From Symsagittifera roscoffensis (taxonomy: Eukaryota; Xenacoelomorpha; Acoela; Convolutidae), in NCBI RefSeq assembly GCF_963678635.1, contig NC_087066.1, forward strand, positions 580,201 through 644,200: a DNA stretch of 64,000 nt, given 5' to 3'. The number at the start of each line of letters is the position of its first letter. The stretch's first letter is position 1. The position numbers and the translations under genes are program-made. The notes under the pieces are model-generated. The model ran no database searches. It worked only from the letters and a program-made list of their open reading frames with translations, and had not been told where the DNA came from. Below, piece by piece: positions 31,331 through 42,967 of this stretch.

Positions 31331-33530
31331 TGTTCCGACTTTCAAAATCATCATATTTATGCTTGGGGAGAACATTTTATTTGGTCAAAGTTTTCCAATC
31401 AGGCTATCAGTTTTCATTCAAAAACATCATACCCCGCATTGGAGATATTAACTTAATTTTACCTTCAATCATATTACCTAAGTTTTACCTTCATATTTTA
31501 CCTTCAATCATTTTTGTTTAGCCTTGCGGGTTTGAAAATTGCCAACTTGACTATGCGATGGACTAGAAATTGTGCGCTGTGAAAATTTCATTTATGACGC
31601 TGACCCGCACGGAAGTTCTATAGATAATAACGTTAGAATCGATTTTCGTAACCAAAAAAATTGCTATTATTTTCGACTAAAATTACATTCAGGGACCACT
31701 CAATCGATTATAATCCATTGTATTGAATTATTCTTAAATGAGTCACATCAATTATAACTCATTTAAAAGCCATCGTAACGGATTTTAGGGAACTATAGCC
31801 TGTTTTAATTTTTTTACCAAGTTATCTGCAAATTGTGCAGTTTTTTAGCTTTACTCAAAGCTTACTCCATTTCTAAATCTACTAGCCCCCAATTTATGAG
31901 GGGGCGGAGGACTTACCGGCACTCAGTAAAAAGAGAAAATGGTCGATTAAATTACAATTACAATTATACTTTTATCAAAATTATAATTAATCATGAGCAC
32001 CAAATTTAGATGTTTAAACGATTTATAATCCATTATAATTGTAAATTACTATTAATTTTATTTGATTATAATTTTTCCGAAAGTTTCTCATAATCTCCTA
32101 TAATAGATTAAAATCTTTTTCTTTGTCAAAATCGCTAAAAAAGAGATGTCTTGTCACTTTTTGGTTCATCTGAACACAAAGTTTTATAGAGATCCCTTCA
32201 TATTAGATGAAAGTTTCCCGCAGTAGGTGAAATATAACTCTTCCAAATAAATTATGAAACTAAAGCAGTGTGCTGATAATTTGGTGGTCAAAGACTTTTA
32301 AAGTGTGCATCAAGAAATCACAATCAAAAAGAAATAAAAAACAAAAACTATATGAGTTTGAATTGATTTGAAAACGGTTAAAACAATTTTCTCAATTTTT
32401 ACATAAACCAACGTCTACGAAAAGCATAAAAATATATATAAACAGTACAGGTCCAAGGTTGAAGACAAAATAGCAATCAAAAGGGATTATAAACGATTAT
32501 AAGTGATTAAAATCGATTTTTATAGCAAAATAAATGAGTTAAAAATTTGGATAAAAATAATTAATTATGATCAATGATAACGTTTTATAACTGACAAAAT
32601 ATTATTTCAAAAGAGAGATTATAATCGATTATTAATTGATTAGAATCAATTTTTTCTCAATTAAGGAAGACTGGTACTGAAATCAAGGTTCAGGTTCTGA
32701 AGATACAAAAAAATACCGAAACATATCAGATTATAATCGATAATTAACGCTTGAAACTGGATGCGGGTTGATGTGCATGGGGCGTCATTGTGTATCGGGG
32801 GAGGGATAATAATACGTAAGAGGGTAAGTGTATGGATGGGGTAACAGAAGGTGGCACGGCAGGGACTGACATACGATTTTTTCTCAGGGAGGGTTGGATG
32901 TTCACCATAAAATATTAAAGTTTTTCGATCATTTCTAATTCAAGCCAATTAAATTGTGTTTCTGAGCTCCTCAAATTCACAATGATAAAGACTTCTTTTT
33001 GACTAAATTCTAGGTGGGAGTAGAAAACAAGTAAAAGGTATTACAATGATTTTTTCTGCTGCGGCTAGATATAAACCTCAATTTAACGGCTGCTACTTGA
33101 AATGTGTTGAAGTTAATGGTTGCAATGTTCAAGTTCTGAAAATATACAGAAATGCTTGAAAAGACCCAAGCATTTACCTTGAAACTTTATAAACTATTAA
33201 CAGCCAACGGACAGTTGGACCAGAGTCAATGAACACAAGTAAGCTGAAAAAAAACCTGACCTGTTTCTCTTGTCTCAACTTTTGAACTTCCAAGCAAAAA
33301 AGAGATAGCCTTATAAATTTTCGATTTTTTAGGCAATTTATGATTGACACTTTTTTTTGATAAAAGTCACCCAATTTGAGAAATAAATAAATAAATTAGG
33401 AACCTTACGTTACTGGAGTTCGTTTTGCCGAGTAATCTGATAGTTAATTTCAATTTTCAAATTTAGAGGTTGACCACGTTTTTCGTTTTATTTTAAATGT
33501 TTAAAAAAATTGAGAAACATTAGAAAAAGA
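31331..33530. other. AT-rich DNA rich in ATTATAATC motifs, no gene
   Basis: From 31690 to 32750, GATTATAAT/ATTATAATC and ATTATAATTG-like words recur many times in both orientations (it is nearly its own inverse), which suggests a degenerate AT-rich satellite or MITE interior. 32147-32185 shares GAGATGTCTTGTCA...GGTTCATCTGAAC with 18795-18829. A short G-rich segment lies at 32790-32890. No ORF is supported. Any 5' LTR of the BEL element would be near the right end, but none could be delimited. Confidence 0.35.
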
Positions 33531-33531
33531 G

Positions 33532-34357
33532 TTGTTAGAATATCATAGCTTTTTGAAAGAGGCAATAGAGGCTAAGAAGCGAAGTGTGAGAGTTGAGAGT
33601 CTGGTAGAAAAGTGCAAAGCTGTATTTGAAAAGTTGATCTCGAAGAATGAATCTTTGACAAAAATAGCAAAAACTTGTCAATATTCAAGCAAACTTTTAA
33701 GTGAGTTGGAAGCTTATTTACACCGGATAACTGTATAACTGATCAAGTAATCCAACAGGCCAGGTCTTACTTTAATTAACTGTCTTCAGATGATAATCTG
33801 AAGCAAACTTCTATCGATCAACAGCCCCCGCAAGATCTCTAAAAGCTGCGCCTCTACGATCTAGTCGTCTTCATAGTAAAAGATCTAAGGCAAGTTCAAT
33901 GACTCCCAGCTAAAGAAAGAAAGAGATTCTGCTTGCAAAGCTGCAAAGAGGGCAGAAAGAAAGACAAAATGAGGCATCTTTGAGATTGAGAGAAGAGGAA
34001 GGCAGACTAGAGAATGCGAGAATAGGAAAATGGAAGCTCATCGTCAAGAGAAAGAACGGGAACCGGAGCTAAATTTTAAGGGAACAAAAATATCAGGAAC
34101 TGCAATATCAGATCAGCAGAGAACAAAGTAGGCTTCAAATCAAAAAATTAGCTGAAGAGAACAGGAAAAAGCTAGCCGAGGCCAAAATAGCAGAAACTGA
34201 ATTTCAAGATGACATCACTGAAAGCAGGAACTGCAATACCAGATCAGTAGAGAACAATGTAGACTTCAATTCGAAAATTTAGCTGAAGAGAACAGGAAAA
34301 AGCTAGCCGAGGCCAAAATAAAAGAAACTAAATTTCAAGATGACATCATTGAAAGCG
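33532..34357 (+). pseudogene. BEL gag N-terminus, coiled coil
   Basis: The first piece (33532-33738) reads EYHSFLKEAIEAKKRSVRV...LVEKCKAVFEKL and LLSELEAYL, helical and charged. Further on, frames with EEEGRLENARIGKWK and QISREQSRLQIKKLAEENRK form a strong coiled coil. BEL gags often begin with such helices before the DUF1759 domain. A 131-bp tandem duplication (34096 and 34227) breaks the frame. Confidence 0.6.
34096..34357 (+). repeat. 131-bp tandem duplication in BEL gag
   Basis: GGAACTGCAATATCAGATCA at 34096 and its near copy at 34227, each followed by the same LAEENRKKLAEAK-coding text and GATGACATCA. 131 is not a multiple of three, so the duplication itself shifts the frame. Confidence 0.85.
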
Positions 34358-34508
34358 ATCACGATACTCGCAAGTCTGAATTACCATTTGTCATTCAATT
34401 ATCAGGGGCGATCGGTGAGCGAACTGCTGATTGGGTTGACAATACAGTAGCGGAGACTGAATATGAAACTCTGATAAGTCCAAGCTGTAATGATGGACTG
34501 GACATTCG

Positions 34509-35243
34509 ATGGTCAATTCAACAGTTCTGGTTAGTTCAGTTGATCCAAATTTTGCGGGTATGGCTAGCGCTTCATCTGAAAAAAGCGTGCCATTCTTCGG
34601 AATGACAACAGCAACACCTAGCGTTTTTATTCCTTTACAAAGCGGTTCGTCGGTAGCTCCCTGTTTTACAGCGTTTGTGACGTCATGTTTACAAAATGTT
34701 CCGCTGTCTTCCTATACGTACGTCTCCAATAATGCAGCTAATAGTGTCTTTTCTCAAAGTACATCTTTCATTCGACACTCGATGTGCATTAAAGCATCTG
34801 CTGCTTCGAACTACCTAATGAAATCGGATGCATTTATTTGCAATAACATGAATAGCCAAATGCTTCACTCTCAAATTCCTTCAAGCACTCAACCGTCTTG
34901 CTTTGCATTCAACTACCAACCTAGAATTTCAAACTGCGTGCCTGTTGCTAGTCAATTTTTGGATTGTACGTAAAATAAAAGAATGCTGCAAAATGCCGGA
35001 CCGGATAACATGAACGCTTTTACACCCTTCACAAGCGTTGGCGCTGTATACTATACTGCACCTCAAAGTATGCCACAAAATCCGCCAGGTTTCCAACAGC
35101 CTGCTCAAAGTCCAGGCTACATACTCGTACAAGCAGTTTCAACAGACACACTGACTCGTCTTTTTTTGCAATCTAACCATGTAACGCTCGAAGACTTAGC
35201 CGCCATTTTTTCTATGAACAGGAAAGGCCCATTACCTGAATGA
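34509..35243 (+). pseudogene. BEL gag middle region, Ser/Thr-rich
   Basis: Two consecutive frames (34509-34973, 154 codons; 34983-35243, 86 codons) separated by a stop. Composition is Ser/Ala/Thr/Pro/Gln-rich with no known motif until the end, where VTLEDLAAIFSMNRKGPLPE leads into the DUF1759 domain. It probably links the coiled coil to the capsid-like domain. Confidence 0.5.
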
Positions 35244-35800
35244 AAGCTTACCCAGTTTAATGGTGATCCTCTAAGCTGGCATGAGTGGTTCCGAAAATTT
35301 AGGAGCGTAGTTGTTTCCGCACACTTGACCAACGATGTACAGCTTACTTACTTGAAAACTCTTGTTACAGGTAAGGCAAAAACCGCATCGAAACTTCTGA
35401 ATTTGCTTTTTGTGGTGACTTGTATCCTGATGCTCTTAAAACTCCTGAGCGTAATTTCGGTCAACGTCACACAGTTGCGAGCGCTCATTTAGATAAACTG
35501 AGCAGCTTTCAACCACTTCAGATGCACAACTCCGAGTGTGTGATTGAATTTGCATTTACGATATTGAGCTTGGTGGCAGTATTCAAGTCCTTTTCCTACT
35601 ACTCACAGCTTGAGAGCTCGTCGGTCCTCAATCAAACGATCGCAATATTACCTCCTAGTATGAAAAAAGCTTGGGCTATGCATGTTGTCAGACGACATTT
35701 GTCCCGACCATCGTTAGTTGAGTTCAATGAGTGGTTACAGGAGAAAGCGGACACACACAAGCGTATGCGCACATTATCAGGTAAGCCGAGAACTGAATAA
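35244..35800 (+). pseudogene. BEL gag, DUF1759 domain
   Basis: FNGDPLSWHEWFRKFRSVV, then LTNDVQLTYLKTLVTGKAK, is the characteristic start of the BEL/Pao DUF1759 Gag domain. After a frameshift near 35400 the second half (35420-35800) has LQMHNSECVIEFAFTI, AILPPSMKKAWAMHVVRR and LSRPSLVEFNEWLQEKAD, the usual C-terminal half. It forms the capsid-like core in these elements. Confidence 0.85.
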
Positions 35801-36240
35801 AATACCAAGAGCAAGACCGCTACTAATCTGTTCTCTTCGACTGTGCGCACAGAAACCAGTGCCAGTTTTCTACATTTTTTTGCTTGCAAGGGCAAGCATC
35901 AATTGTGGAAAAGCAGCGTTTTTAAAGAGAAGACAGTCACGCAAAGAGCCAAGCTGTGCATGGACAATAACGTTGTTTTGCTCGCCCAGAAACATACCCG
36001 TACTTGCAGCCCTTAACATCAGTCTTAAGATATTCAGATGTAGAGACAAGATGTTTAGTGTTTCATCAGACTTTTGGAGTACTTTCATAGCCGGGATCAA
36101 AACTCTCCTCTGGCCATTCATTTAGCCCTTGGTTGGGTTTTGAGTGGTCGTTTACCTTCCACGTCTGGTTTAGTCTCCTCTTGCTTCAAATGTAACATTG
36201 AGGATGTAACTCTGGTCGATCAAGTCAAGTCCTGATATGA
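35801..36240 (+). pseudogene. BEL zinc-knuckle and protease remnant
   Basis: Across frames one can read FFACKGKHQLWKSSVFKEK and KLCMDNNVVLLAQKHTRTC, the BEL CCHC/linker region with some cysteines lost, then LALGWVLSGRLPST, the 'GWv..G' end of the BEL aspartic protease. The D-S/T-G active site is not visible, so most of the protease appears deleted or too diverged. Confidence 0.6.
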
Positions 36241-37810
36241 AATGGAGTCATATGGTACATACAAAACCGTTGATGCCAGATCATCAGCCGATAAAAGAGC
36301 CACTAGCATTCTTGAAAACACTATGAAATGCTTCGTGCAGATGATATTGTCGAATAACTTTTTCTCCGCACTCATTCAGCTCAAGCCATTGGAGAAGCGC
36401 TTAAGTAAAGACTATTCTCTGCGCCTCCGTTATCAGAAAACAATATTTGACCTTGAAAAGGCTTATGTCATTCAAGTCGAAGCGCGTGACCCAAAAGCGC
36501 GCGTTAATCGTGAGTGGTACCTACCGCACCACCCAGTCATCAACTCAAACAAACCGGGAAAGATCCGAAGAGTGTTGAACGAAGATTTCAACTTTCATGG
36601 ACTTTCACTCAACAAATCGCTTCTTGTCGGTCCAGATTTGTGGCAAAGGTTACTGTATGTCTTATACAGCAAATACAGCAAATAAAAGAGATAAATTTGC
36701 TGTATTTGCCGACAACGAAGGAACGTTTTTCCAGGTCGGAGTCTGTCCGGACGACCAACCATCTTTGCGTTTTCTATGGTGTGAAGACCCATCAACTGAA
36801 GTGATGTTATATCAATACACTCATCAAATATTTGGAGCGCCTTACTCACCAACGTGCAAAAATTTCGTTCTACAACAAACAGCTAAAGAAAATGACTCCA
36901 AGGAACCTACAGCCGCAGCAGCTGTTTGCAAAAAAGTTTTCATGTATGACTTCTTCGACTCCATGCCGAATGCTGAACAAGCCGTGAACCTAAGTAGAGA
37001 ATTAGTAAAGAAGTTTACTAAAGGAGGATTTTAGTTGACCAAATTTATCAGTAATGCTCCTGAGATCTCAAGGAAGCTGAGCTTGACTAGTAAAGAAATC
37101 CAAAAAAAGTTAAGGAAAAACTCCTAAGTTCCGATAGCTCGTCTCATGCCTTAGGCCTGAAATGGGATCACATAAAAGACACCCTGGTAGTAAGTCGAGA
37201 TAAAAGTCTTGATAAGCAGAAAAACATCACACAACGAACCGTCCTTAGTTTTGTGTCATCATTGTTGGACCCCATTGGTCTTGTTGCGCCGTATACGGTA
37301 CAAGCTCAGCTAAAGAAAATGACTCCAATGAACGTACAGCCGCAGCAGCTGTTTGCAAAAAAAGTTCATGACTGACTTCTTCGACTCCATGCCAAATGCT
37401 GAACAAGCCGTGAACCTAAGTAGAGAATTAATAAAGAAGTTTACTAAAGGAGGATTTAAGTTGACCAAATTTATCAGTAATGCTCCTGAGATCTCAAGGA
37501 AGCTGAGCTTGACTAGCAAAGAAATCGAAAAAGTTAAGGAAAAACTCGTAAGTTCCGATAGCTCGTCTCATGCCCTAGGCCTGAAATGGGATCACATAAA
37601 AGACACCCTGGTAGTAAGTCGAGATAAAACTCTTGACAAGCAGAAAAACATCACACAACGAACCATCCTTAGTTTTGTGCCATCATTGTTGCGCCGTATA
37701 CGGTACAAGCTCGCCTAAATTTAAAGGGAAATTTGGCGTCCTAAAGTTCAACAATTGGACAATCTTTAGACTGATGACATTAAAGACAAGTCTTTCCAGT
37801 GGCCCTCACG
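36241..37810 (+). pseudogene. BEL/Pao reverse transcriptase with 427-bp tandem duplication
   Basis: LKPLEKRLSKDYSLRLRYQK, REWYLPHHPVINSNKPGKIR and LSLNKSLLVGPDLWQRLL are the BEL RT fingers. After a frameshift: FAVFADNEGTFFQVGVCPDD and LRFLWCEDP (the 'AD.e.mF.QV' A motif, here ADNEGTFF), then FGAPYSPTCKNFVLQQ. The YVDD motif is replaced by a decayed MYDFFDS. Then AEQAVNLSRELVKKFTKGGF and LTKFISNAPEISRKL occur twice because of the duplication, followed by DPIGLVAPYTV in the first copy only. Non-functional. Confidence 0.9.
36880..37715 (+). repeat. 427-bp tandem duplication in BEL RT
   Basis: CAGCTAAAGAAAATGACTCC starts at 36880 and again at 37307; about 400 bp following each are nearly identical. 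The second copy lacks about 16 bp (GACCCCATTGG region) near its end. The few differences mean it happened after most of the decay or was homogenised. Confidence 0.9.
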
Positions 37811-38290
37811 CTTACCATTGCTAGGAAAAGTGACCATCCCTCGCGCTTATTTTAATGCGCCTGTAGATACGGTAGAACTAACTATGTTTGGCGACAGTTC
37901 GCTGGAAGTATTTTGTGCGGTTGGGTTTCTTCGTGGTCGCCTGTCAGAACCTCAGGAGACAGAGGTCAGTTTCGTGTTTGGAAAGGCTAGCCTAGCGCCA
38001 ATTAAAGCCATGTCTATACCCAAGCTCGAACTGCAAGCTGTCTTATTGGCTACTCGGCCTTAAGAAGACATTCATAAAGCCTTGAACAGTCAGATAGCCC
38101 AAACATTCATGTTTCTGACAGTACAACTGTTTTACAGTGGTTCGTCACAGATGACAAGAAACCCGTCTTTGTAGCCAATAAAGTTGGCGAGATCTTAGAA
38201 TCAACAACCGTAGATAATTAGTATCACATAGCAACCGGTGATAAACCCGCAGACACAGGTGGTTCACGTGGGGTTGCATCCGAAGCGCCT
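37811..38290 (+). pseudogene. BEL/Pao RNase H
   Basis: IPRAYFNAPVDTVELTMFGDSSLEVFCAVGFLR (BEL pattern IPR...ELH.F.DAS), FGKASLAPIKAMSIPKLELQ, then in another frame HVSDSTTVLQWFVTDDKKP and FVANKVGEILESTTVDN, with the end HIATGDKPADTGGSRG equivalent to the 'NPADlgTRG' terminus. The DAS motif reads DSS. A stop and frameshift lie near 38060 and 38220. Confidence 0.85.
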
Positions 38291-38454
38291 CGTGAAAACT
38301 GAGGGTAAAGGGACCGAGTTTCTCAAAAACTGCTGTCTGGCCATTTCAACCATATGTAGATGTTGTAAATTAAATACGCCACAAAGAATCAGCTGCAGAT
38401 GTTGTTGGATTCTTTCTACTTATTAACAAATCAGATACAGGAGCCGATAGTCCT

Positions 38455-39862
38455 ATCATTAACTGGGAAAAGACAGTTTTTTTCCTAAACCCTTGCGCAT
38501 AGCAGCATATGCTCTAAGGCTTGTTCCTAAGCACGCTCACTTCCGTTCGTCTGATAAAAGTGTAACCGACCCTTCGGAGCTTGAATTACTCGAGGCAAAG
38601 CGTCTTCAGCTCTCCCAAATCGATTCTTTCCCTGCAGAAATTAAACTGCTCGACAAAGACAAATCCGTAAATAAGTCCAATCGAAAAGTGGTTTGTTCGC
38701 CATTCATAGTGCCAAATGGTTTTTTACGCTCAATTGGTCGCATTCGGCGTCTTGTTGAAACCAGTTTCGAAGCAAAGCATCCTGTGATACTAGATGCTCG
38801 TCCTATCTGGTTAAACCTTTAGTTCGCTATCTTCATTTCAAGTATCACCATCAGTCGTTTGATTATATGCGCGCAGTCATCCAATCTCGGTTTACCGACT
38901 TCAAAATGACATCAACCCATCGTGAAGTTGAAAATAGATGCATTCCATGCCGAAATTGCAAACTTAAGCGCGTCAACCCCATGATGTTGGATCTCCCTCT
39001 AGAACGTTTAGGGTACCAATAACCTGCTTTTTGTTACTGCGGAGTTGATTTATTCGGCTCAATTTATGTATTTGTCCGTAGGATCTCAGAGAAGTGGTGG
39101 TACTTTCTCTTTACTTGCCTGACGACACAAGCGGTCCATATTGAAACTGTACCTTCTATGGATGACAAATCGTGCGTCATGTGTATTGAGATGTTCATTG
39201 CCCGCCGCGGAAATCCGTCTGTCATCTGGTCGGATAACGTTACAATTTTGTCGGCTTCAAGAAGGAACTGATGAAATGCATCCAAGCTTGGAATCAGCAG
39301 GCTCCCAGCGAATTAGTACAAAAAGGCATAAAATGGAAATACAGTCCATCTACTGCGCCTCGTCTTAGTGGCTCATGGGAGCGTCTGGTAAGGTCCTTTA
39401 AGCGTGCATTCTATCCGATACTGGGAACACGCAAACTAACGCCAGAAGTACTCGATACAACTTTCTGCCTGGTCGAGCAATCTTTAAATGCGCTACCACT
39501 GACTTCAAAAAACAGTGATCCGGATAAATTGGAAGCTATTATGCCTAACTACTTCCTGCTTTGACAGCCAAGTGTAAAATTCCTCTCCTTAAGCTTTGCG
39601 GAAGATTTCAACCACAGAAAACAAGACAGACGATTTAGTGTGGATAGTAGAGTCAGCCCACCCCCGAGGTTTTTATCCTTTAGCACGCATTAGAACGCTT
39701 AACTTCGGAAAAGACGGGGTGGACGATTCCACCGTGCTAAAAATCTTGAATGGTGACATTGCCCGTCCGGCAGTAAGACTCGCGCCCGTCCTCGCTTCCT
39801 TGGGGACGGAGGACGTTGACACGCAAATACCCTCTCATAAGCGAGAAAATAAAACCGAGTAA
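38455..39862 (+). pseudogene. BEL/Pao integrase
   Basis: SPFIVPNGFLRSIGRIRRL and KHPVILDARP match the BEL integrase N-terminal region; CIPCRNCKLKRVNPMM holds the C-x2-C zinc pair; CGVDLFGSIYVFVRR and YFLFTCLTTQAVHIETVPS lead into the core; ARRGNPSVIWSDN is the second catalytic D. The E block reads SGSWERLVRSFKRAFYPIL, and the C-terminal piece DLVWIVESAHPRGFYPLARI...IARPAVRLAPVL is the BEL C-terminal fold. Frameshifts near 38820, 39020, 39270 and 39565. The final stop TAA at 39860 ends the element's coding part. Confidence 0.9.
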
Positions 39863-40040
39863 AATGAACTAAAGTATATTAAGGCCAGCTGGCTGAGTAG
39901 TTTCGAACAAAGCCTAAAAAGCTGAGCAGACCGCTTCTGCGTATGTTCGAGGCTCTTTTTTCTCTCCTCCCCCCTACCTCACATGAGCATCAATTTTATG
40001 GTCTAAAGAGTGCTTTTACAAGGCTTATTAAGAAGCCCAA
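39863..40040. other. Spacer after BEL integrase
   Basis: Holds a T/C-rich tract (TTTTTTCTCTCCTCCCCCCT, 39955-39974) and no gene. The 3' LTR of the BEL element would start about here but could not be delimited. Confidence 0.3.
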
Positions 40041-40612
40041 ATATGTTTGTCATGGCCTAATTTATTTGCATGTCAATTTTCATGACAATCGGACAATGCA
40101 AACAGTCATTTGAATTATAAAAAAATTGCAGGTGGGCGGAAAAGAAAAAAGAGCTGGTTCGAGCCCCCCAAAAAACTAGTGTTTTTAAATTGAACCAAAA
40201 TGTATGTATAACTAAAACTAATAAAAAACATAGCAAAATGACCTTGTCTGACCTTGTCTGACAGGTTATTGCCGTCTGTATGTGATTTACCATATATCAC
40301 AAAAAGGCTGTTATGTTAACAATATGTTTGTCATGGCCTTTTTTATTTGCATACCAACTTTCAAGACAATCGGACAATGCGAACAAAATTTTTAATTATA
40401 AAAATTGCAGGTGGGCGCGAAAAGGAAAAAGAGCTGGTTCGAGCCCCCCAAACAACTAGTGTTTTTAAATTGAACCAAAATGTATGTATAACTAAAACTA
40501 ATAAAAAAACATAGCAAAATGACCTTGTCTGACTTTGTCTGACCTTTTCTGATAGGTTATTGCCGTATGTATGTGATTTACCGTATATCACAAAAAAAAC
40601 TGTTATGTTAAC
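40041..40612. repeat. 281-bp tandem duplication with B-box-like motif
   Basis: Copy 1 at 40041-40321 and copy 2 at 40322-40612, about 90 percent identical by eye, each starting ATATGTTTGTCATGGCC and ending TGTTATGTTAAC. Each contains GAGCTGGTTCGAGCCCCCCA; GGTTCGAGCCCC fits the pol III B-box consensus, but no clear A box lies upstream. It may be a SINE-like unit or part of an LTR. Confidence 0.8.
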
Positions 40613-42833
40613 ACGTTAAGCCGTGCCAATTTTGTTGTTTGATTTGTTTGTTTATATCGACAAATTCTGCGATTTTTGCCGTTTCTAGAATTAATTAAAT
40701 TTGGTTAAGTCATGTTTTACTTATTTTTTTGTGAGAGGGTTTGAGTTGAGCGCGGTCACAGTAATCATTGCAAGACTCTGACATGGTTTTTCCCCTGGCC
40801 AGATCTGGCTGCAGGGATGGCTCCAGGGATGGACTTCCATGGACAGGTAACCCGGGCAATGCTATATTCTGTAACTTGTTTTGCTGATCAAACTTGGTTT
40901 TTCTCCGTAGTGGCTTTTTCTCCAGCAAAAACTGAACTATATGTTTTCTCAAATTGTCTACAATAATTTTCCATTTTATTCAACCAGATTTTGCCCCATG
41001 TGTTTCACATTTCCTTTTAACTCAAGCTTTCTGGCTTCTCATTCATGCTGGCAAACGTTTTACAGCTATAAAACTGTCGCATAATTTTTACAAAAATTTC
41101 CATGCAGGATAATGTTCAAAAGCATAATAATAACTAATACTTATATTAGTTAGACCATAAGTTACATGTGCATCCTAATGTCACAATGATACAATGTTAC
41201 AATGTGCACAACGCTTCTTGAAATGACACCCAATTTTGCAAAATGGATTTCACGATTGCACACACGTAAGCTTTTCAGGATCTTGTTTTGAAGATACTTT
41301 TTCCACTCAGCTCTTCCGCGCTCAAAGACACTTCGATGGATGGTACTGTAGATATTTCCATAACAGCGTCCGTAACTCTAATTGCCTTCTTTGTGCTGCA
41401 AAATTTACTTGACTTAGCTGACCGATTTGTAACTCAATTCGATAGGTGATCCCTCTTTGCCCGTTTGCACGCCTCTTTGAAATAATTTGCCAGTTTTTCT
41501 TCAATATTCTGTATAGTAGAAGTCATTTTATCATCAAAAAATGATCGTTTCTAGCAAACTTATTCCGAAATTATTCATTGAAAAAATGGATCCGCTGCAT
41601 ATAAATCATGAACAAACAAAAAAGATAAATTTTACACTTTCTAAAAACGTTTTAAATTTCTCTTCATCTGAGAAGTCATTATTGCATCACCAAAATCCGA
41701 TTAGCCGGATAATGTCAGAGTGATTGATTGCAGCACTGATCTTTAAGTGGCTGTTAAGTACCACGGAGAGCAATTTAACAACTCAACCCATTAGCTTTCG
41801 CCGGGCCATAATGGAGCTGAAGGCAGATTAATGGAACCATATTGCGTCATTAATAAAATCTTTTGACGTAGTACGAGAGTGGTGCAAATATTTCGAAGAA
41901 AATTAGCGTATGTCAAAAGTTTACCAATTGATTTTAAGTCGAGCCCCCCGATTTATCAAAGTTAACAAAGCACTTCCCAGAAACTTACAAAACAACTATT
42001 TTGTATTTTATGTAGTTGCAATTTTTTGGAAAGAAAGCACTCTATCTTGTTATAATAAAAATATACTTAGTTTTTTGTAGATTTTTTATTTAAAAAAAAG
42101 TGGAATCAGAAAAAAATTGAAGTGAGCCAGAAAGTTTCAATGCTTCTATTGAATCAAAATTTTTCATATTTATCTTAATAAAATGCAATTTAATTTTTCA
42201 AATGTATTTTTCTAGAAATTCTTTTTTTTGAAAACTGTCATAAACTATCATGATAGAATTGCTTTTGAAAATTTAGCCATAATCAACATCCAAACCTCCC
42301 AAGCTAATTTTTGAGAACAGCACATTCTAAAATGTGGTAGATCGTTTTTCATTATTGTTATTCCGACTACTGGTAGAAAAACTGTCGACATGCGTTTTTT
42401 GGGAAATTGTATCAAATATGAAAAAAGAACAAAACTCCAAATCGATGCTTGCCCTCAAAAAAGTTTTCACCATCTTTTTCAAATGGACTAACATCGGGGT
42501 GACCAATTGTGGGTTGTCAAACTAAACTTTTTTACGTTGTCTGAAAAGAAATTTTTTTGCCGCAAGAGGATGTTTGTCACTTTTTAGGCTGTAAGAGGGT
42601 CTAAAAAAGAGTCCTTCAGTTTAAAATGAAGCTCTCGACGTTTGTATATTGTCAGCAAAAAAGAGTTCTTTAACCAACAGAAAAGCTTACATACATTTTC
42701 TATGTGGACAGGTCTGAGTTAAAAATGCATACATTTTTGCACCAACAGTTGTAGTTTACTTAGTCAGTATGTTCAGAAAATTTGGTTTTTCCTGCGATTA
42801 GAAAACAGAATAATATATTTTTCTCGTCAGACT
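40613..42833. other. AT-rich DNA, no supported gene
   Basis: Only short unrecognised ORFs: minus 40710-40952 (80 codons) and 41322-41504, plus 41541-41723 (60 codons) and 42334-42525. 40740-40950 is less AT-rich. The outer end of the next element's 3' LTR must lie left of 42834 but its TG/CA edge was not found. Confidence 0.3.
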
Positions 42834-42955
42834 CCGTTCTCGTATCAAGGTCAATCGACCAGTACACATCAATGTTATATAATATCAAAACATAAATGGT
42901 ACATAAATACATAATAAGTTTTGTATGGAGTTTTGTCTATCCATGCCGGATGACA
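42834..42955 (-). repeat. Second Ty3 element, 3' LTR (shared 122 bp)
   Basis: Minus strand begins TGTCATCCGGCATGGAT at 42955 next to the PPT. The 122 bp shared with 47968-48089 differ at only a few positions. The LTR probably extends further left, but the partner copy is cut. Confidence 0.8.
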
Positions 42956-42967
42956 TTCCTCCTCCTC
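42956..42967 (-). promoter_or_regulatory. Polypurine tract of second Ty3 element
   Basis: GAGGAGGAGGAA on the minus strand directly before the LTR start TGTCATCC. Confidence 0.8.

Larger units (their letters stand above)
33530..39862 (+). mobile_element. BEL/Pao LTR retrotransposon, degenerate
   Basis: Plus-strand remnants occur in the order coiled-coil gag, DUF1759-type gag, CCHC region, protease, RT, RNase H and integrase, which is diagnostic of BEL/Pao. All are broken by frameshifts and stops, and two internal tandem duplications are present. LTRs could not be identified. It lies right of the Ig exons in opposite orientation, possibly in an intron of that gene. Confidence 0.9.

Noticed and set aside
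34929-36121. Minus-strand ORFs over the BEL gag
   Set aside because: Antisense to recognisable BEL coding sequence.
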